From NCBI GenBank assembly GCA_963702765.1, contig CAVPEB010000019.1:62001-126000 (forward strand): a DNA stretch of 64,000 bases, in the 5' to 3' direction. The notes below the pieces were generated by a model. That model saw only the letters and a list, made by a program, of their open reading frames with translations. It ran no database searches and had not been told where the DNA came from. Positions 1 to 8,969 of the stretch are shown here, piece by piece; positions within the stretch are counted from its first letter, which is position 1, and each line of letters opens with the position of its first letter. The stretch comes from DATMNR01 sp963702765. Its GTDB lineage: Bacteria; Chloroflexota; Ktedonobacteria; Ktedonobacterales; Ktedonobacteraceae. The translations under genes and the position numbers were made by a program.

Positions 1-117
1 AAGAAGAGTAAACCACCAATGCACCCACACGAGTGGCATTGAGACTCCCTACGGCTGTAATAGATGTGCAACAGGAGTTTTGAGCAAGTGATCTCAAGAA
101 TGAAAAGGAGGATCCGT

Positions 118-867
118 ATGGGCAAACTAAAAGATGCAGTTGTCGTCGTTACTGGGGCAGGGCGGGGAATAGGACGTGCCATAGCCGAGGAACTCGGGCA
201 TGATGGAGCCAGGATGGTCGTGAACTACTCGAAAAGCAAGGAGGCTGCCGAGGACCTGGTAACCAGGCTGCAGGAGAACGGATCACCCGACGCAATCGCG
301 CTGCAAGCCGACGTATCGGACGCGGCACAGGCGGCCGAACTCATCGAAGAGACTGTTCGCCACTTTGGCCGCATAGATGTGCTGGTCAATAACGCCGGCA
401 TCAATATCGATCGCACGATGAAGAATCTCTCAATCGATGACTGGGATACGGTCATTCAGGTGGACTTGAATGCCTACTTCTACACTGTCAAAGCGGCCGT
501 ACCCTATTTCCTGCAGCAGAAAAGCGGGAAAATCATCAACATCAGCTCGATTACTGCCATGCGAGGCATGTTCGGCCAAACAAACTATGCAGCCGCCAAA
601 GCTGGTATCATCGGGTTCACCAGGTCCGCAGCTTTGGAGTTAGCGCGCTACAACGTGACGGCCAACGTGGTCGCGCCCGGCTTTACACGATCAGAGATGT
701 ACGAATCGATCCCGGAGAAATCCATGGAGGGAATCCTGGCACAAATCCCTCTGGGTCGTGTGTGCGAACCCGAGGAAGTGGCTCGCGCAGTCCGCTACCT
801 CATTGTCGATGGGGATTACATCACGGGTACGACCCTCAATATCAGTGGGGGGATTTACCTGCAGTAA
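118..867 (+). CDS. SDR-family 3-oxoacyl/acetoacetyl reductase
   Basis: Short-chain dehydrogenase of 249 aa that reduces a 3-oxoacyl thioester with NAD(P)H in the cytoplasm. Visible motifs are the Rossmann glycine motif TGAGRGIG near residue 13, NNAG near residue 91, and the catalytic Ser plus YAAAK (Tyr/Lys) around residues 142-160, followed by the PG motif. The frame is open from 64, but the start at 118 is chosen because AAAGGAGG lies at 104-111 and MGKLKDA begins the fold directly. A thiolase lies downstream, so the pair looks like a FabG/PhaB-type reductase with an acetyl-CoA acetyltransferase, as in acetoacetyl-CoA or polyhydroxyalkanoate metabolism. The exact substrate is inferred. Confidence 0.9.
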   Translation: MGKLKDAVVVVTGAGRGIGRAIAEELGHDGARMVVNYSKSKEAAEDLVTRLQENGSPDAIALQADVSDAAQAAELIEETVRHFGRIDVLVNNAGINIDRTMKNLSIDDWDTVIQVDLNAYFYTVKAAVPYFLQQKSGKIINISSITAMRGMFGQTNYAAAKAGIIGFTRSAALELARYNVTANVVAPGFTRSEMYESIPEKSMEGILAQIPLGRVCEPEEVARAVRYLIVDGDYITGTTLNISGGIYLQ

Positions 868-1121
868 GCGCTCTGTCGATGTAGCGGAGTAGTGGGGTAT
901 CTTCTCGTTTCCAATGGAAGGTGCGCCTGGCACACGCAGGAACAGAAGCGTGAGATCCTGCAAGGAAGGGATGGGAGCCGCGCTTCAGCATGATTGCTGA
1001 TCGTGACACACTCCACAGACCTGAAGAGCAAAGCTGGATGGATGTCCAATTGAATGGAAGTCGTCGTAATCAGAGAGATATCGCTGCACATCAAGAGCAG
1101 CACAGAAGGAGAAGAAAGAAC

Positions 1122-2306
1122 ATGGCACAATTAGAAGTTGTCGTTTTGAGCGGTGTACGTACCCCCATCGGAGATTATGGAGGAAGTTTGAAGGACAGAC
1201 CGCCTACCGAACTGGGTGCTTCTGTTGCCAGCGAGGCAATCAAGCGAGCGGGGATCAAACCTGAACAGGTAGAGCACGTGGTTTTCGGCAATGTGATCCA
1301 CACTGATGTCCATGACATGTATCTCGCACGCGTGGCCGCTGTGAACGCTGGCATACCCGTCGAAACTCCCGCCTTGACGCTTAACCGCCTATGCGGGAGC
1401 GGCTTACAGGCGATTATATCGGCAGCCCAGATGATTTATATGGGCGATGCCAGGGTAACGATCGGCGGTGGCGCCGAAGTGATGAGCCGTAGCCAGTACT
1501 GGCTTCCAGGGGCACGGTGGGGTCAACGTATGGGTGATGGAAAAGTGATTGACGCGATGCTAGGAGGCCTCAGTGATCCATTCGATGATTGTCACATGGG
1601 TATGACGGCTGAGAATGTAGCGGAAAAGTGGGGTATCACCCGCCAGGCACAGGACGAGTTAGCGCTCCAAAGCCACCAGCGGGCCGCAGCAGCGATCGCT
1701 GCAGGGTACTTCAAGGAACAAATCCTGCCGATCGAAAGCAAGGTCAAGGGCCAGACCATAGTCTTTGATACTGATGAGCATGTCAAGGCGAACACGACGC
1801 TGGAGAAGTTGGCCAAACTGCGCCCGGCATTTAAAGCTGATGGTACGGTGACCGCTGGCAATGCTGCGGGTATCAACGACGCGGCAGCGGCAGTGGTGCT
1901 GATGGAGGCAAGTGAAGCGCAGCAACGCGGGTTGCATCCGTTGGGTAAGCTGGTAGCGTATGCGCATGCCGGGGTAGAGCCGAAGTACATGGGCATCGGA
2001 CCGATCCCAGCCATCCGCAAGGTGCTTGAACGAGCCAATCTGACCATCAAGGATATGGATGTGATCGAACTCAATGAGGCCTTTGCTGCCCAGGCATTGG
2101 CCGTTATTCAGGAATTGGACTTACCGTTAGATCGTACCAACCCGAACGGGAGTGGCATCTCGCTAGGTCACCCGGTTGCCGCGACGGGCTGTATCTTGAC
2201 GGTGAAGGCCCTGTACGAACTCCGTCGCACCGGAGGCAAGTATGCGCTTGTCAGCATGTGTATCGGTGGAGGCCAGGGCATTGCCGCTATCTTTGCAGCG
2301 ATGTAA
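1122..2306 (+). CDS. Thiolase, acetyl-CoA C-acetyltransferase
   Basis: Thiolase of 394 aa, the usual length for the degradative/biosynthetic family. It condenses or cleaves acyl-CoA and acetyl-CoA. The nucleophilic Cys is in NRLCGSG near residue 88, the His motif GHPVAATG is near residue 350, and the second catalytic Cys is in CIGGGQG near residue 380. The frame is open from 990, but the ATG at 1122 follows AGAAGGAGAAG (1103-1113) and the family N-terminus starts there (MAQLEVV). It lies 254 bp after an SDR reductase on the same strand, which suggests a joint role in acetoacetyl-CoA formation and reduction. Confidence 0.93.
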   Translation: MAQLEVVVLSGVRTPIGDYGGSLKDRPPTELGASVASEAIKRAGIKPEQVEHVVFGNVIHTDVHDMYLARVAAVNAGIPVETPALTLNRLCGSGLQAIISAAQMIYMGDARVTIGGGAEVMSRSQYWLPGARWGQRMGDGKVIDAMLGGLSDPFDDCHMGMTAENVAEKWGITRQAQDELALQSHQRAAAAIAAGYFKEQILPIESKVKGQTIVFDTDEHVKANTTLEKLAKLRPAFKADGTVTAGNAAGINDAAAAVVLMEASEAQQRGLHPLGKLVAYAHAGVEPKYMGIGPIPAIRKVLERANLTIKDMDVIELNEAFAAQALAVIQELDLPLDRTNPNGSGISLGHPVAATGCILTVKALYELRRTGGKYALVSMCIGGGQGIAAIFAAM

Positions 2307-2414
2307 ACCCGAACTCCCATTTCAAACAATGACGTAGAGCCGAAAACTATCGTGACGTGCGTGAGGTGCAGAAACTAGAAGGCGCAAGTCCAGGTCCGGC
2401 AACGTAGGTTGTCT

Positions 2415-2447
2415 ACCATCGTGGTAGTCTGGACTACCCACGATGGT
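2415..2447 (+). terminator. Probable hairpin terminator after thiolase
   Basis: An inverted repeat ACCATCGTGG...CCACGATGGT with one bulge closes a hairpin about 110 bp past the thiolase stop. A pyrimidine-rich stretch (TTCCTTCTC) follows, not a clean T-run, so termination strength is uncertain. Confidence 0.5.
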
Positions 2448-2475
2448 TCCTTCTCAGTCAATACGTCAAAGATAT

Positions 2476-2510
2476 AAAAAAAGGGTATTCGCATGCTAAT
2501 GCGAATACCC
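2476..2510 (-). terminator. Rho-independent terminator of RNase P RNA
   Basis: A perfect 12-bp stem (2483-2494 with 2499-2510, loop GCTA) is followed on the minus strand by seven T residues (2476-2482). It sits 15 nt past the 3' end of the RNase P RNA. Confidence 0.9.
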
Positions 2511-2524
2511 TGTAAGAGGCTCGG

Positions 2525-2955
2525 GATGGGTCTGAGCAAGCCATAAGCCGAATTCTGTACCTGCATTGTCTTTCGACCACACAGGCGGCAATCATCTATC
2601 TAGGACGACAGTTACCTGGCGCCTCCAGCAACCAACCCGAGAGTTGACAGACGAGCAATCTGCAAGCATGCACTGAGTACACGCTATCCCCTCTGCTTGG
2701 TCTTGCTCCGGATGGGGTTTACCCAGCCAGCCAGTCACCTGGCTGCTGGTGAGCTCTTACCTCACCATTTCGCCCTTACCCGACAAATGACGATACACGC
2801 CATCTTTACATTTCTTAAAGTTGCCGGGCGGTATGTTTCTGTGGCACTTTCCTTAAGGTCACCCTCACTGGACGTTATCCAGCATCCTGCTCTATGGAGT
2901 TCGGACTTTCCTCGTGCCGAGTAGCACGCGATTGCCTGTCTTACTCAAACCCACC
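2525..2955 (-). ncRNA. rnpB: RNase P RNA, bacterial class A
   Basis: Catalytic RNA of RNase P, which matures tRNA 5' ends. Read on the minus strand, it has the universal 5' core GAGGAAAGTCCG (near 2908) and the 3' core ACAGAAT-TCGGCTTAT (near 2550). P1 forms between the first 13 nt (GGGTTTGAGTAAG) and the last 13 nt (CTTGCTCAGACCC) with only G-U deviations. The GGTAAACCCC segment in the middle fits the tRNA CCA-binding L15 region. The ends are set by P1 pairing. A terminator follows. The open frame at 2697-2924 on the other strand lies inside this RNA and is not a gene. Confidence 0.97.
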
Positions 2956-2995
2956 GTACCTAGGGTAACACATGTTCACACGCTCGTCTAGTTAG

Positions 2996-3025
2996 TTGAC
3001 GATATGAACAAAAACACGCTACAAT
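2996..3025 (+). promoter_or_regulatory. Sigma70-type promoter for rnc
   Basis: TTGACG at 2996-3001, an 18-nt spacer and TACAAT at 3020-3025, ahead of the RNase III gene. Confidence 0.6.
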
Positions 3026-3133
3026 GATCGCAATTGCCATAAAACGCTACAAAAATAACAAGAAAACACTTCAAAACATTCCGGGTAAATACGCTCATCG
3101 CGGAAGATAGAAGATTCTTTTGGAGTCGTAGTA

Positions 3134-3814
3134 ATGTACGAAACGTTGGAAGAGACAGCAAGCATACATTTCGAGAACACATCCCTCTTGCAGCAAGCTC
3201 TGGTACATCGCTCTTATATTTACGAATTTGCAGGGGAGGGACTAAGTTCAAATGAGCGACTTGAGTTCCTGGGTGATTCGATTCTCGCATTTATCAGCGC
3301 TGATTACCTGTTCCGCACATTTCCCGAGTTAAATGAGGGAGAATTGAGTGATCTTCGAGCCGCCCTGGTGAGACGTGAGACTCTAGCCACGTTCGCGCAA
3401 GAAATCAATCTGGGAAATTTCCTATTGATGGGGAAGGGCGAACAGAGCAGCGGGGTAAGTCAACGGGTACTCGCATCAGCATTTGAGGCCGTTCTTGGCG
3501 CACTATTCCTCGATCAGGGAATAAAGGCTGTACAGGAGTTCCTGAAACCTCGATTAGAACCGCTAGCACAGAACATTGTGAGCAAACGCTTGTTCAAAGA
3601 TCAAAAATCTCTCTTTCAAGAACAGGCACAGGCACAGGTTGGCATCACACCGACATATCGTCTTGTGAGCCATGAGGGACCATCGCATAACCGCGAATTT
3701 ACTGTGGAAGTGCTGCTAGGAGATGAAGTGGCCGGAAGGGGTCAGGGTCGCAACAAACAAGCTGCCGAACAAGAGGCAGCACATGCTGCATTGCTCAATA
3801 AAGGATGGATTTGA
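3134..3814 (+). CDS. rnc: Ribonuclease III
   Basis: Double-strand-specific endoribonuclease of 226 aa that processes rRNA and other structured RNA. The N-terminal nuclease domain has the signature NERLEFLGDSIL at residues 40-51 with metal-binding Glu/Asp, and the second acidic motif SAFEAVLGALFLD near 115-127. In that motif the usual Asp before AFE is Ser, while the key Glu (E118) is kept. The C-terminal third is a double-stranded RNA-binding domain (FQEQAQAQVG to the end). GGAG precedes the ATG by about 8 nt. It is divergent from rnpB and close to it. Confidence 0.95.
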   Translation: MYETLEETASIHFENTSLLQQALVHRSYIYEFAGEGLSSNERLEFLGDSILAFISADYLFRTFPELNEGELSDLRAALVRRETLATFAQEINLGNFLLMGKGEQSSGVSQRVLASAFEAVLGALFLDQGIKAVQEFLKPRLEPLAQNIVSKRLFKDQKSLFQEQAQAQVGITPTYRLVSHEGPSHNREFTVEVLLGDEVAGRGQGRNKQAAEQEAAHAALLNKGWI

Positions 3815-4244
3815 CAATCGGGTAGACAGCAACAATCATTACTGAAGTTCATTTCCTGAGCTTTTTCAACATGTTACCAATCTTCTATGATATTGTGACT
3901 TTCTCCCCACTGGCTAATTCATGGAACCTTTGACGCATCGAATACGATACTCTTCACCATTCTAACAACTCACCTTGCGGTTGCCTCAATCTATCACTCA
4001 TCCCTACAACGCAACTGATCGCCTTTTTTGGTACCACTCCCGTTCATCCATGCTGTAACAACTTCCGGCCAAATTGTGACAAATCTGTTAAGAAGAGTAC
4101 CCAAATCGTGAGAGTATAGAGAGGTTGATATGCTAACTTTTATTAATGGAGATGAAATAAAGATGCACATGCACTCTGCGTGGATGAAGCACCCCAAAAC
4201 AATTTTTGGGTTCACTCTACATAACAAAAAGAGAGGAAATAAGC
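3815..4244. other. Intergenic region, no gene seen
   Basis: About 430 bp, AT-rich, between rnc and the aldehyde dehydrogenase. I see no convincing coding frame, RNA gene or clear terminator. The promoter of the aldehyde dehydrogenase must lie here but no strong -35/-10 pair stands out. Confidence 0.6.
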
Positions 4245-5786
4245 ATGACTACAATTGTAAAACCTAAGACCTATGCCAAACCTGGCCTTACCGAAAGCGT
4301 CGTAACAGTGAAACCACGCTATGATAACTTCATTGGTGGACGTTGGGTGGCGCCAGTCAAAGGCGAGTACTCACAAACCCTCAGCCCTGTTACAGGGCAG
4401 CCCTTCACTCAAGTGCCACGCTCGACACCAGAAGATATCGAAGTGGCACTGGATGCTGCTCATGCAGCCAAGGATGCCTGGGGCGAGACATCCGCGGCAG
4501 AGAGAGCGCATGTCTTGAATAAAATCGCTGATGCGATGGAAGAGCATCTTGAAATGCTTGCCGTCGCCGAAAGTTGGGGCAATGGAAAGCCTGTGCGCGA
4601 GACACTCGCTGCCGACATACCACTCGCCATTGACCATTTCCGCTACTTCGCCAGCGCAATCCGTGCAGAAGAGGGACGCATCTCCGAAATTGACAAGAAT
4701 ACAGTTGCCTACCATTTCCATGAGCCACTTGGAGTAGTTGGACAAATCATTCCTTTCAACTTCCCCCTCCTGATGGCTGCCTGGAAGATCGCGCCAGCAT
4801 TGGCTGCTGGCAACTGTACAGTCATCAAACCTGCAAGCCCGACACCATGGTCGATCCTCAAGCTCGCTGAAATAATCAGCGATATCGTCCCGGCCGGTGT
4901 GCTCAACATCATCAATGGCCCGGGAGCGGAGATCGGTAAGGCATTAGCAACAAGCAAACGCATCGCAAAGATCGCCTTTACGGGTGAGACGACGACCGGG
5001 CGCTTGATTATGCAGTACGCTGCACAGAACCTCATCCCGTCCACAACCGAACTTGGCGGCAAGTCGCCTAACATTTTCTTCGCCGACATCATGAATGCCG
5101 ATGATGCCTTCTTTGATAAGGCTATCGAAGGACTGGTACTCTACGCTTTCAACAAAGGCGAGGTCTGCACCTGCCCATCACGTGCCTTAATCGAAGAGTC
5201 AATTTACGAACCCTTCATGGAACGCGTCCTGGCACGCATCGCCGCCATTCGTCAGGGTGACCCACTCACCCTCGACACGCAGATCGGTGCCCAGGTATCA
5301 ATGGCCCAACTCGAGAAGATCGAAGGCTATGTCAAAATCGGTCTTGAAGAGGGAGCAAAACTGCTGATTGGTGGGGAGCGTAACTACCTTGATGGAGAAC
5401 TCGCAGGCGGCTACTATTACAAGCCCACAGTTCTCAAAGGGGAGAATAAGATGCGGGTCTTCCAGGAGGAGATCTTTGGGCCAGTGCTTGCAGTGACGAC
5501 TTTCAAGGATGAGCAAGAAGCGCTCGCGCTTGCCAATGATACATTGTACGGGTTGGGTGCCGGTGTATGGACACGCGACATGTCCAGAGCGTTTCGCATG
5601 GGCAGGGGCATTAAAGCAGGCCGTGTGTGGACCAACTGCTATCACCTCTACCCGGCACATGCTGCCTTTGGAGGATATAAGAGCTCCGGGGTTGGGCGAG
5701 AGACCCATCTTATGATGCTCGACCACTACTCACAAACGAAGTGCTTGCTTGTAAGTTACGACCCGAATCCGTTGGGCTTTTTCTAG
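4245..5786 (+). CDS. NAD-dependent aldehyde dehydrogenase, AldB/ExaC-like
   Basis: Aldehyde dehydrogenase of 513 aa that oxidises an aldehyde, probably acetaldehyde-like, to the acid with NAD(P)+. Seen: PFNFP with catalytic Asn172, the Glu in TTELGGKSP (E269), and the nucleophile in GEVCTCPSR (Cys308). The GEVCTCPSR form is typical of the acetaldehyde/chloroacetaldehyde group. The frame is open from 4206, but the start at 4245 has GAGAGGAAAT just upstream. A DUF779 gene follows after 10 bp, a pairing often seen with this ALDH group, so the two are probably one operon. Substrate is inferred. Confidence 0.92.
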   Translation: MTTIVKPKTYAKPGLTESVVTVKPRYDNFIGGRWVAPVKGEYSQTLSPVTGQPFTQVPRSTPEDIEVALDAAHAAKDAWGETSAAERAHVLNKIADAMEEHLEMLAVAESWGNGKPVRETLAADIPLAIDHFRYFASAIRAEEGRISEIDKNTVAYHFHEPLGVVGQIIPFNFPLLMAAWKIAPALAAGNCTVIKPASPTPWSILKLAEIISDIVPAGVLNIINGPGAEIGKALATSKRIAKIAFTGETTTGRLIMQYAAQNLIPSTTELGGKSPNIFFADIMNADDAFFDKAIEGLVLYAFNKGEVCTCPSRALIEESIYEPFMERVLARIAAIRQGDPLTLDTQIGAQVSMAQLEKIEGYVKIGLEEGAKLLIGGERNYLDGELAGGYYYKPTVLKGENKMRVFQEEIFGPVLAVTTFKDEQEALALANDTLYGLGAGVWTRDMSRAFRMGRGIKAGRVWTNCYHLYPAHAAFGGYKSSGVGRETHLMMLDHYSQTKCLLVSYDPNPLGFF

Positions 5787-5796
5787 GAGTATTGCT

Positions 5797-6165
5797 ATGA
5801 GTGAAAGCGTTATGGTGACAGAAAAAGCCCGCGATCTAATAGCACGGCTGAAGACTCGCTATGGTTCACTCATGTTTGTGCAATCGGGGGGCTGCTGTGA
5901 TGGCAGCTCTCCGGTCTGCTTGTGTGAGGGAGAAATGTTGCTTGGACCAGGTGACCTGCTTCTTGGAGAAATTGCCGGATGTCCATTCTACATCGACCGG
6001 GAGCAATACGAACGCTGGCGCAAGCCCCAATTCCTGATCGATGTCTCGCCAGGTGAAGGTGATACCTTTTCGATAGAGGGGCCAGAGGGAATGCACTTTG
6101 TCGCTCATACGATAGGCAAACCAGAAGCTGAAGGCCAAATCCCCGGCAGAGAGTTAGACAAGTGA
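5797..6165 (+). CDS. DUF779 family protein
   Basis: 122-aa protein of the DUF779 family, recognised by the N-terminal SGGCCDGSSPVC stretch and the conserved GCPFYIDREQYE segment. Several Cys residues cluster near residues 33-41 and could bind metal, but no function is established. It starts 10 bp after the aldehyde dehydrogenase stop with AGGAG before the ATG, so it is probably co-translated and may assist that enzyme. That role is an inference from gene association only. Confidence 0.85.
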   Translation: MSESVMVTEKARDLIARLKTRYGSLMFVQSGGCCDGSSPVCLCEGEMLLGPGDLLLGEIAGCPFYIDREQYERWRKPQFLIDVSPGEGDTFSIEGPEGMHFVAHTIGKPEAEGQIPGRELDK

Positions 6166-6182
6166 TGCGCAGACAATTTCCC

Positions 6183-8153
6183 TCAGCGAGATAAAGGGCT
6201 TTCGCCCTTCGGCTCGGCAAACAGAGTTTTTTCACGTTCATAAATAACCATACCCGGGCCTCCACCTTTCATATGCCGCACATGGCGTTGCAGCGTATAA
6301 ACGACAGGAACACTGGTGCTTCCACGCGCCTGACTATAATAAGCAGCTAGGCTTGCAGCATGTTCAATTGTGCTTTGAGGAATGTCGCGACCTCCTGCTT
6401 TGACAATTACATGCGCTCCAGGTACACCGCACGCATGGAGCCAGATGTCGCTAGCTGAAGCTTGATGAAATGTCACCTCTTCATTCTGGCGACTGTTCTT
6501 GCCAACTAAGATTGTATACCCATCAGGGCTTTGAATATGAAGAGGAACGCCACCACCTGGCGAGATCGGTCTGGCTTTCTTTTGCTTACCACCCCTGGAT
6601 TTGTGCGATTGCTTCCTCTGACCTGTAATTACGGACCCTGATGTTTTGGCTCCACGAATATAACCAGCATTCTGTATCTCGGCTTTAACAAGCGCTACTT
6701 CAGCAGGGGTATCAGCCAGCATCAAGTCTGCCAGTAACTGCTCAACCGTTGCCTGTTCGGCGGTATTCTTTTCTATCTGATCAGGGACAAGCGCAAGAGC
6801 ACGACGCAATTTGTGATATTTATGGAAAAGACGGTTAGCATTCCCAACAGCATCATAGCGCGGATCAAGCGGAATAGTCACCTCTGATGGATGTGCCTCA
6901 TTTTCAAACAAGTTTTGCAAGACAGCATTACTCTGGCCTTGTTTCACTTCATGCTGATAGGCAAGCAGCAGTTCAGCTTGTAGACGATAGCGACTGGCAT
7001 CCTCTGAAGTCAATAACTCTTGCTGTAGTAATGCAGATTTACGCTTACAACGCTCGAATTGTGTCTGTAAGACCTTCTTGAGAGGAGAACGCACGCTTTC
7101 CATGGCATCTCGCCACTCGGAACCTGCATAAAACTCATCAATTAAAATATTGATCGATGCCGATTCCCGTATTCGCATTCCAGGCATTTCTGCATATTGT
7201 TCGAGAACATAAGAAGCAAAAGCTACAGGAACAGGCTGTGAAAAGGATGAATGATTATCTCCAACATCGCCGACTCGCTCGACAAGTTGAGGTTTCCACA
7301 TATGTTGATCAAACAAAAGAGCCAGTTCTCGCACATTCCACGCCAGTTCGTCTAAATCGGCATCAACTGTATTGATTGCCAATTCTGCGTCCCCGGTGGC
7401 GCGATAGACTGCTTCGCGAGCTAACAATGGGCTGAATCCAAGCAGGTTCCTGGTCAATAGTTGCCACATTTTTGGCTCCTGCGTCTTCGCAGGTTTCCTT
7501 CTGGCTTTAGGCTCCAAGACCTGAGTTGTTTCTTGATCTTCTTGCATACATTGAGCCAACTGCGCAGCAGTCAAAATTGTAGGCTCCAATCGAGGCAAAG
7601 ATACACCTGTAACCATACGTTGCTGGGGGGGCGGGGGAACGTATTGAACGTTCGCATCTATGGTTCGATAGCGATTGATATCAGCACCCACGTGTTTCCA
7701 GCTTCCCAAAATCAGCCCTTGATCACTACACAGAATGATATTGCTCATACGCCCCATCAATTCAATCACGAGTCGATAGCTCGTATGATTTTCAGGATCT
7801 GAAGCACTCCGATGGCCTGCTCTGATTTCTATCACACGCTCCCAACGTGCTTGCTCGATGGCTTCGATGCGCGTGCCTTCAAGGTATTTACGCAATAGCA
7901 TTATAAATGCAGGTGGCTCGTTAACAATTCTGGAGGGTTTGAGAGCCGTGATATGTGCACGAGCTAATTGAGGGTGGGCTGAGAGATATAGCCATCGGTT
8001 CTTACCACTTTGTCCTTGTTCTTGCGGCGGGGCATAACATTGTATTGCGATTGAATGGACAGTTGGTTGTATGATGACGTCTATCCGGGCGTTGGCCAAC
8101 AAAAGGCGCCATTCATCCGCAAGAGCCGCGAGTGTCATGGCATCTATATGCAT
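6183..8153 (-). CDS. NFACT family ribosome quality-control protein (RqcH-like)
   Basis: 656-aa NFACT protein. The family binds peptidyl-tRNA-obstructed 50S subunits and in bacteria (RqcH) recruits tRNA-Ala to add alanine tails. Seen: the NFACT-N start with ARIDVIIQP (residues 22-30) and MLLRKYLEG (85-93); coiled-coil middle (about 330-480); and NFACT-R at the C-terminus with LVGKNSRQNEE, DIWLHACGVPGAHV and PGMVIYE. The conserved Asp-Arg pair that follows LRKYLEG in RqcH is Glu-Arg here (E105-R106). It is convergent with the DUF779 gene (17 bp) and divergent from gmk. Older names are FbpA or fibronectin-binding protein. Confidence 0.9.
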   Translation of the reverse strand: MHIDAMTLAALADEWRLLLANARIDVIIQPTVHSIAIQCYAPPQEQGQSGKNRWLYLSAHPQLARAHITALKPSRIVNEPPAFIMLLRKYLEGTRIEAIEQARWERVIEIRAGHRSASDPENHTSYRLVIELMGRMSNIILCSDQGLILGSWKHVGADINRYRTIDANVQYVPPPPQQRMVTGVSLPRLEPTILTAAQLAQCMQEDQETTQVLEPKARRKPAKTQEPKMWQLLTRNLLGFSPLLAREAVYRATGDAELAINTVDADLDELAWNVRELALLFDQHMWKPQLVERVGDVGDNHSSFSQPVPVAFASYVLEQYAEMPGMRIRESASINILIDEFYAGSEWRDAMESVRSPLKKVLQTQFERCKRKSALLQQELLTSEDASRYRLQAELLLAYQHEVKQGQSNAVLQNLFENEAHPSEVTIPLDPRYDAVGNANRLFHKYHKLRRALALVPDQIEKNTAEQATVEQLLADLMLADTPAEVALVKAEIQNAGYIRGAKTSGSVITGQRKQSHKSRGGKQKKARPISPGGGVPLHIQSPDGYTILVGKNSRQNEEVTFHQASASDIWLHACGVPGAHVIVKAGGRDIPQSTIEHAASLAAYYSQARGSTSVPVVYTLQRHVRHMKGGGPGMVIYEREKTLFAEPKGESPLSR

Positions 8154-8287
8154 ACGTATTCAGCTTTCATTTACATAGAAACCCATGTGTGTTGTACAAT
8201 ACTTTCAAGAGCAGTTCCCAATAGTATAACAAAGAGTGTCCTGTTCGTATACTAACCCTCACGAACAAAAGCATTGTAGGAAATGGC

Positions 8288-8944
8288 ATGCAACCTGAGA
8301 CGGATCAAATTGTGTCCCAAAATAAGCAACACGTATCCGCCCAGTCCTCAACTCGTCATGGACTTCTTTTTGTGCTATCAGCACCATCGGGAACAGGCAA
8401 AGATACTGTAATACATGCTCTGAAGCAACAAGGGTTGAACTTTTATGTGGTACCATCAATGACAACCCGTCCTCCTCGCCCTGGTGAAAGTGAGGGTAAC
8501 CCATATCATTTTATCAACCAGGAAACTTTTGAAAGCATGGTCAATCAAGGCGAATTGCTTGAATACGCGAATGTGCATGGTAACTGGTATGGACAACCAC
8601 GTAAACTCATCCGAGAAAATTTGTCTGCGGGCAGAGATGTCCTTTTGAAAATTGACGTGAAAGGCGCCGCTACTATTAAAAGCAAGGTGCCAAATGCAAT
8701 TTTTATTTTTCTTATCCCAGGTTCGTTGGATGAACTTACCCAGAGATTGACAGATAGACAAACTGAGACTGAAGAAGAAGTTCAGAGACGATTAACCGAC
8801 GCGCGTAAAGAACTGGCAGAACAGCATTGGTACGATTACCTGGTACAAAATCGGGATGGGCATTTAGAAGAAGCGGTTGATTGCCTGAGGGCCATTATGT
8901 TGGCAGAGCATTGTCGAGTGCATGTCCGAAATATCAATATTTAA
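8288..8944 (+). CDS. gmk: Guanylate kinase
   Basis: 218-aa guanylate kinase converting GMP plus ATP to GDP. The P-loop is SAPSGTGKDTV (residues 31-41), a variant of SGPSGVGKGTV. The GMP-binding stretch SMTTRPPRPGE and the YHF-GELLEYA segments are in order. An AGGA ribosome site lies 7 nt before the ATG. It overlaps no neighbour and glpX starts 26 bp later, probably in the same transcript. The N-terminal extension of about 25 residues is polar and unremarkable. Confidence 0.93.
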   Translation: MQPETDQIVSQNKQHVSAQSSTRHGLLFVLSAPSGTGKDTVIHALKQQGLNFYVVPSMTTRPPRPGESEGNPYHFINQETFESMVNQGELLEYANVHGNWYGQPRKLIRENLSAGRDVLLKIDVKGAATIKSKVPNAIFIFLIPGSLDELTQRLTDRQTETEEEVQRRLTDARKELAEQHWYDYLVQNRDGHLEEAVDCLRAIMLAEHCRVHVRNINI

Positions 8945-8969
8945 CATCATCAAAAAGGAAGGTGATCCA

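Noticed and set aside
2697..2924. 75-aa open frame on the plus strand
   Set aside because: It lies inside the RNase P RNA gene on the opposite strand and has no ribosome site.
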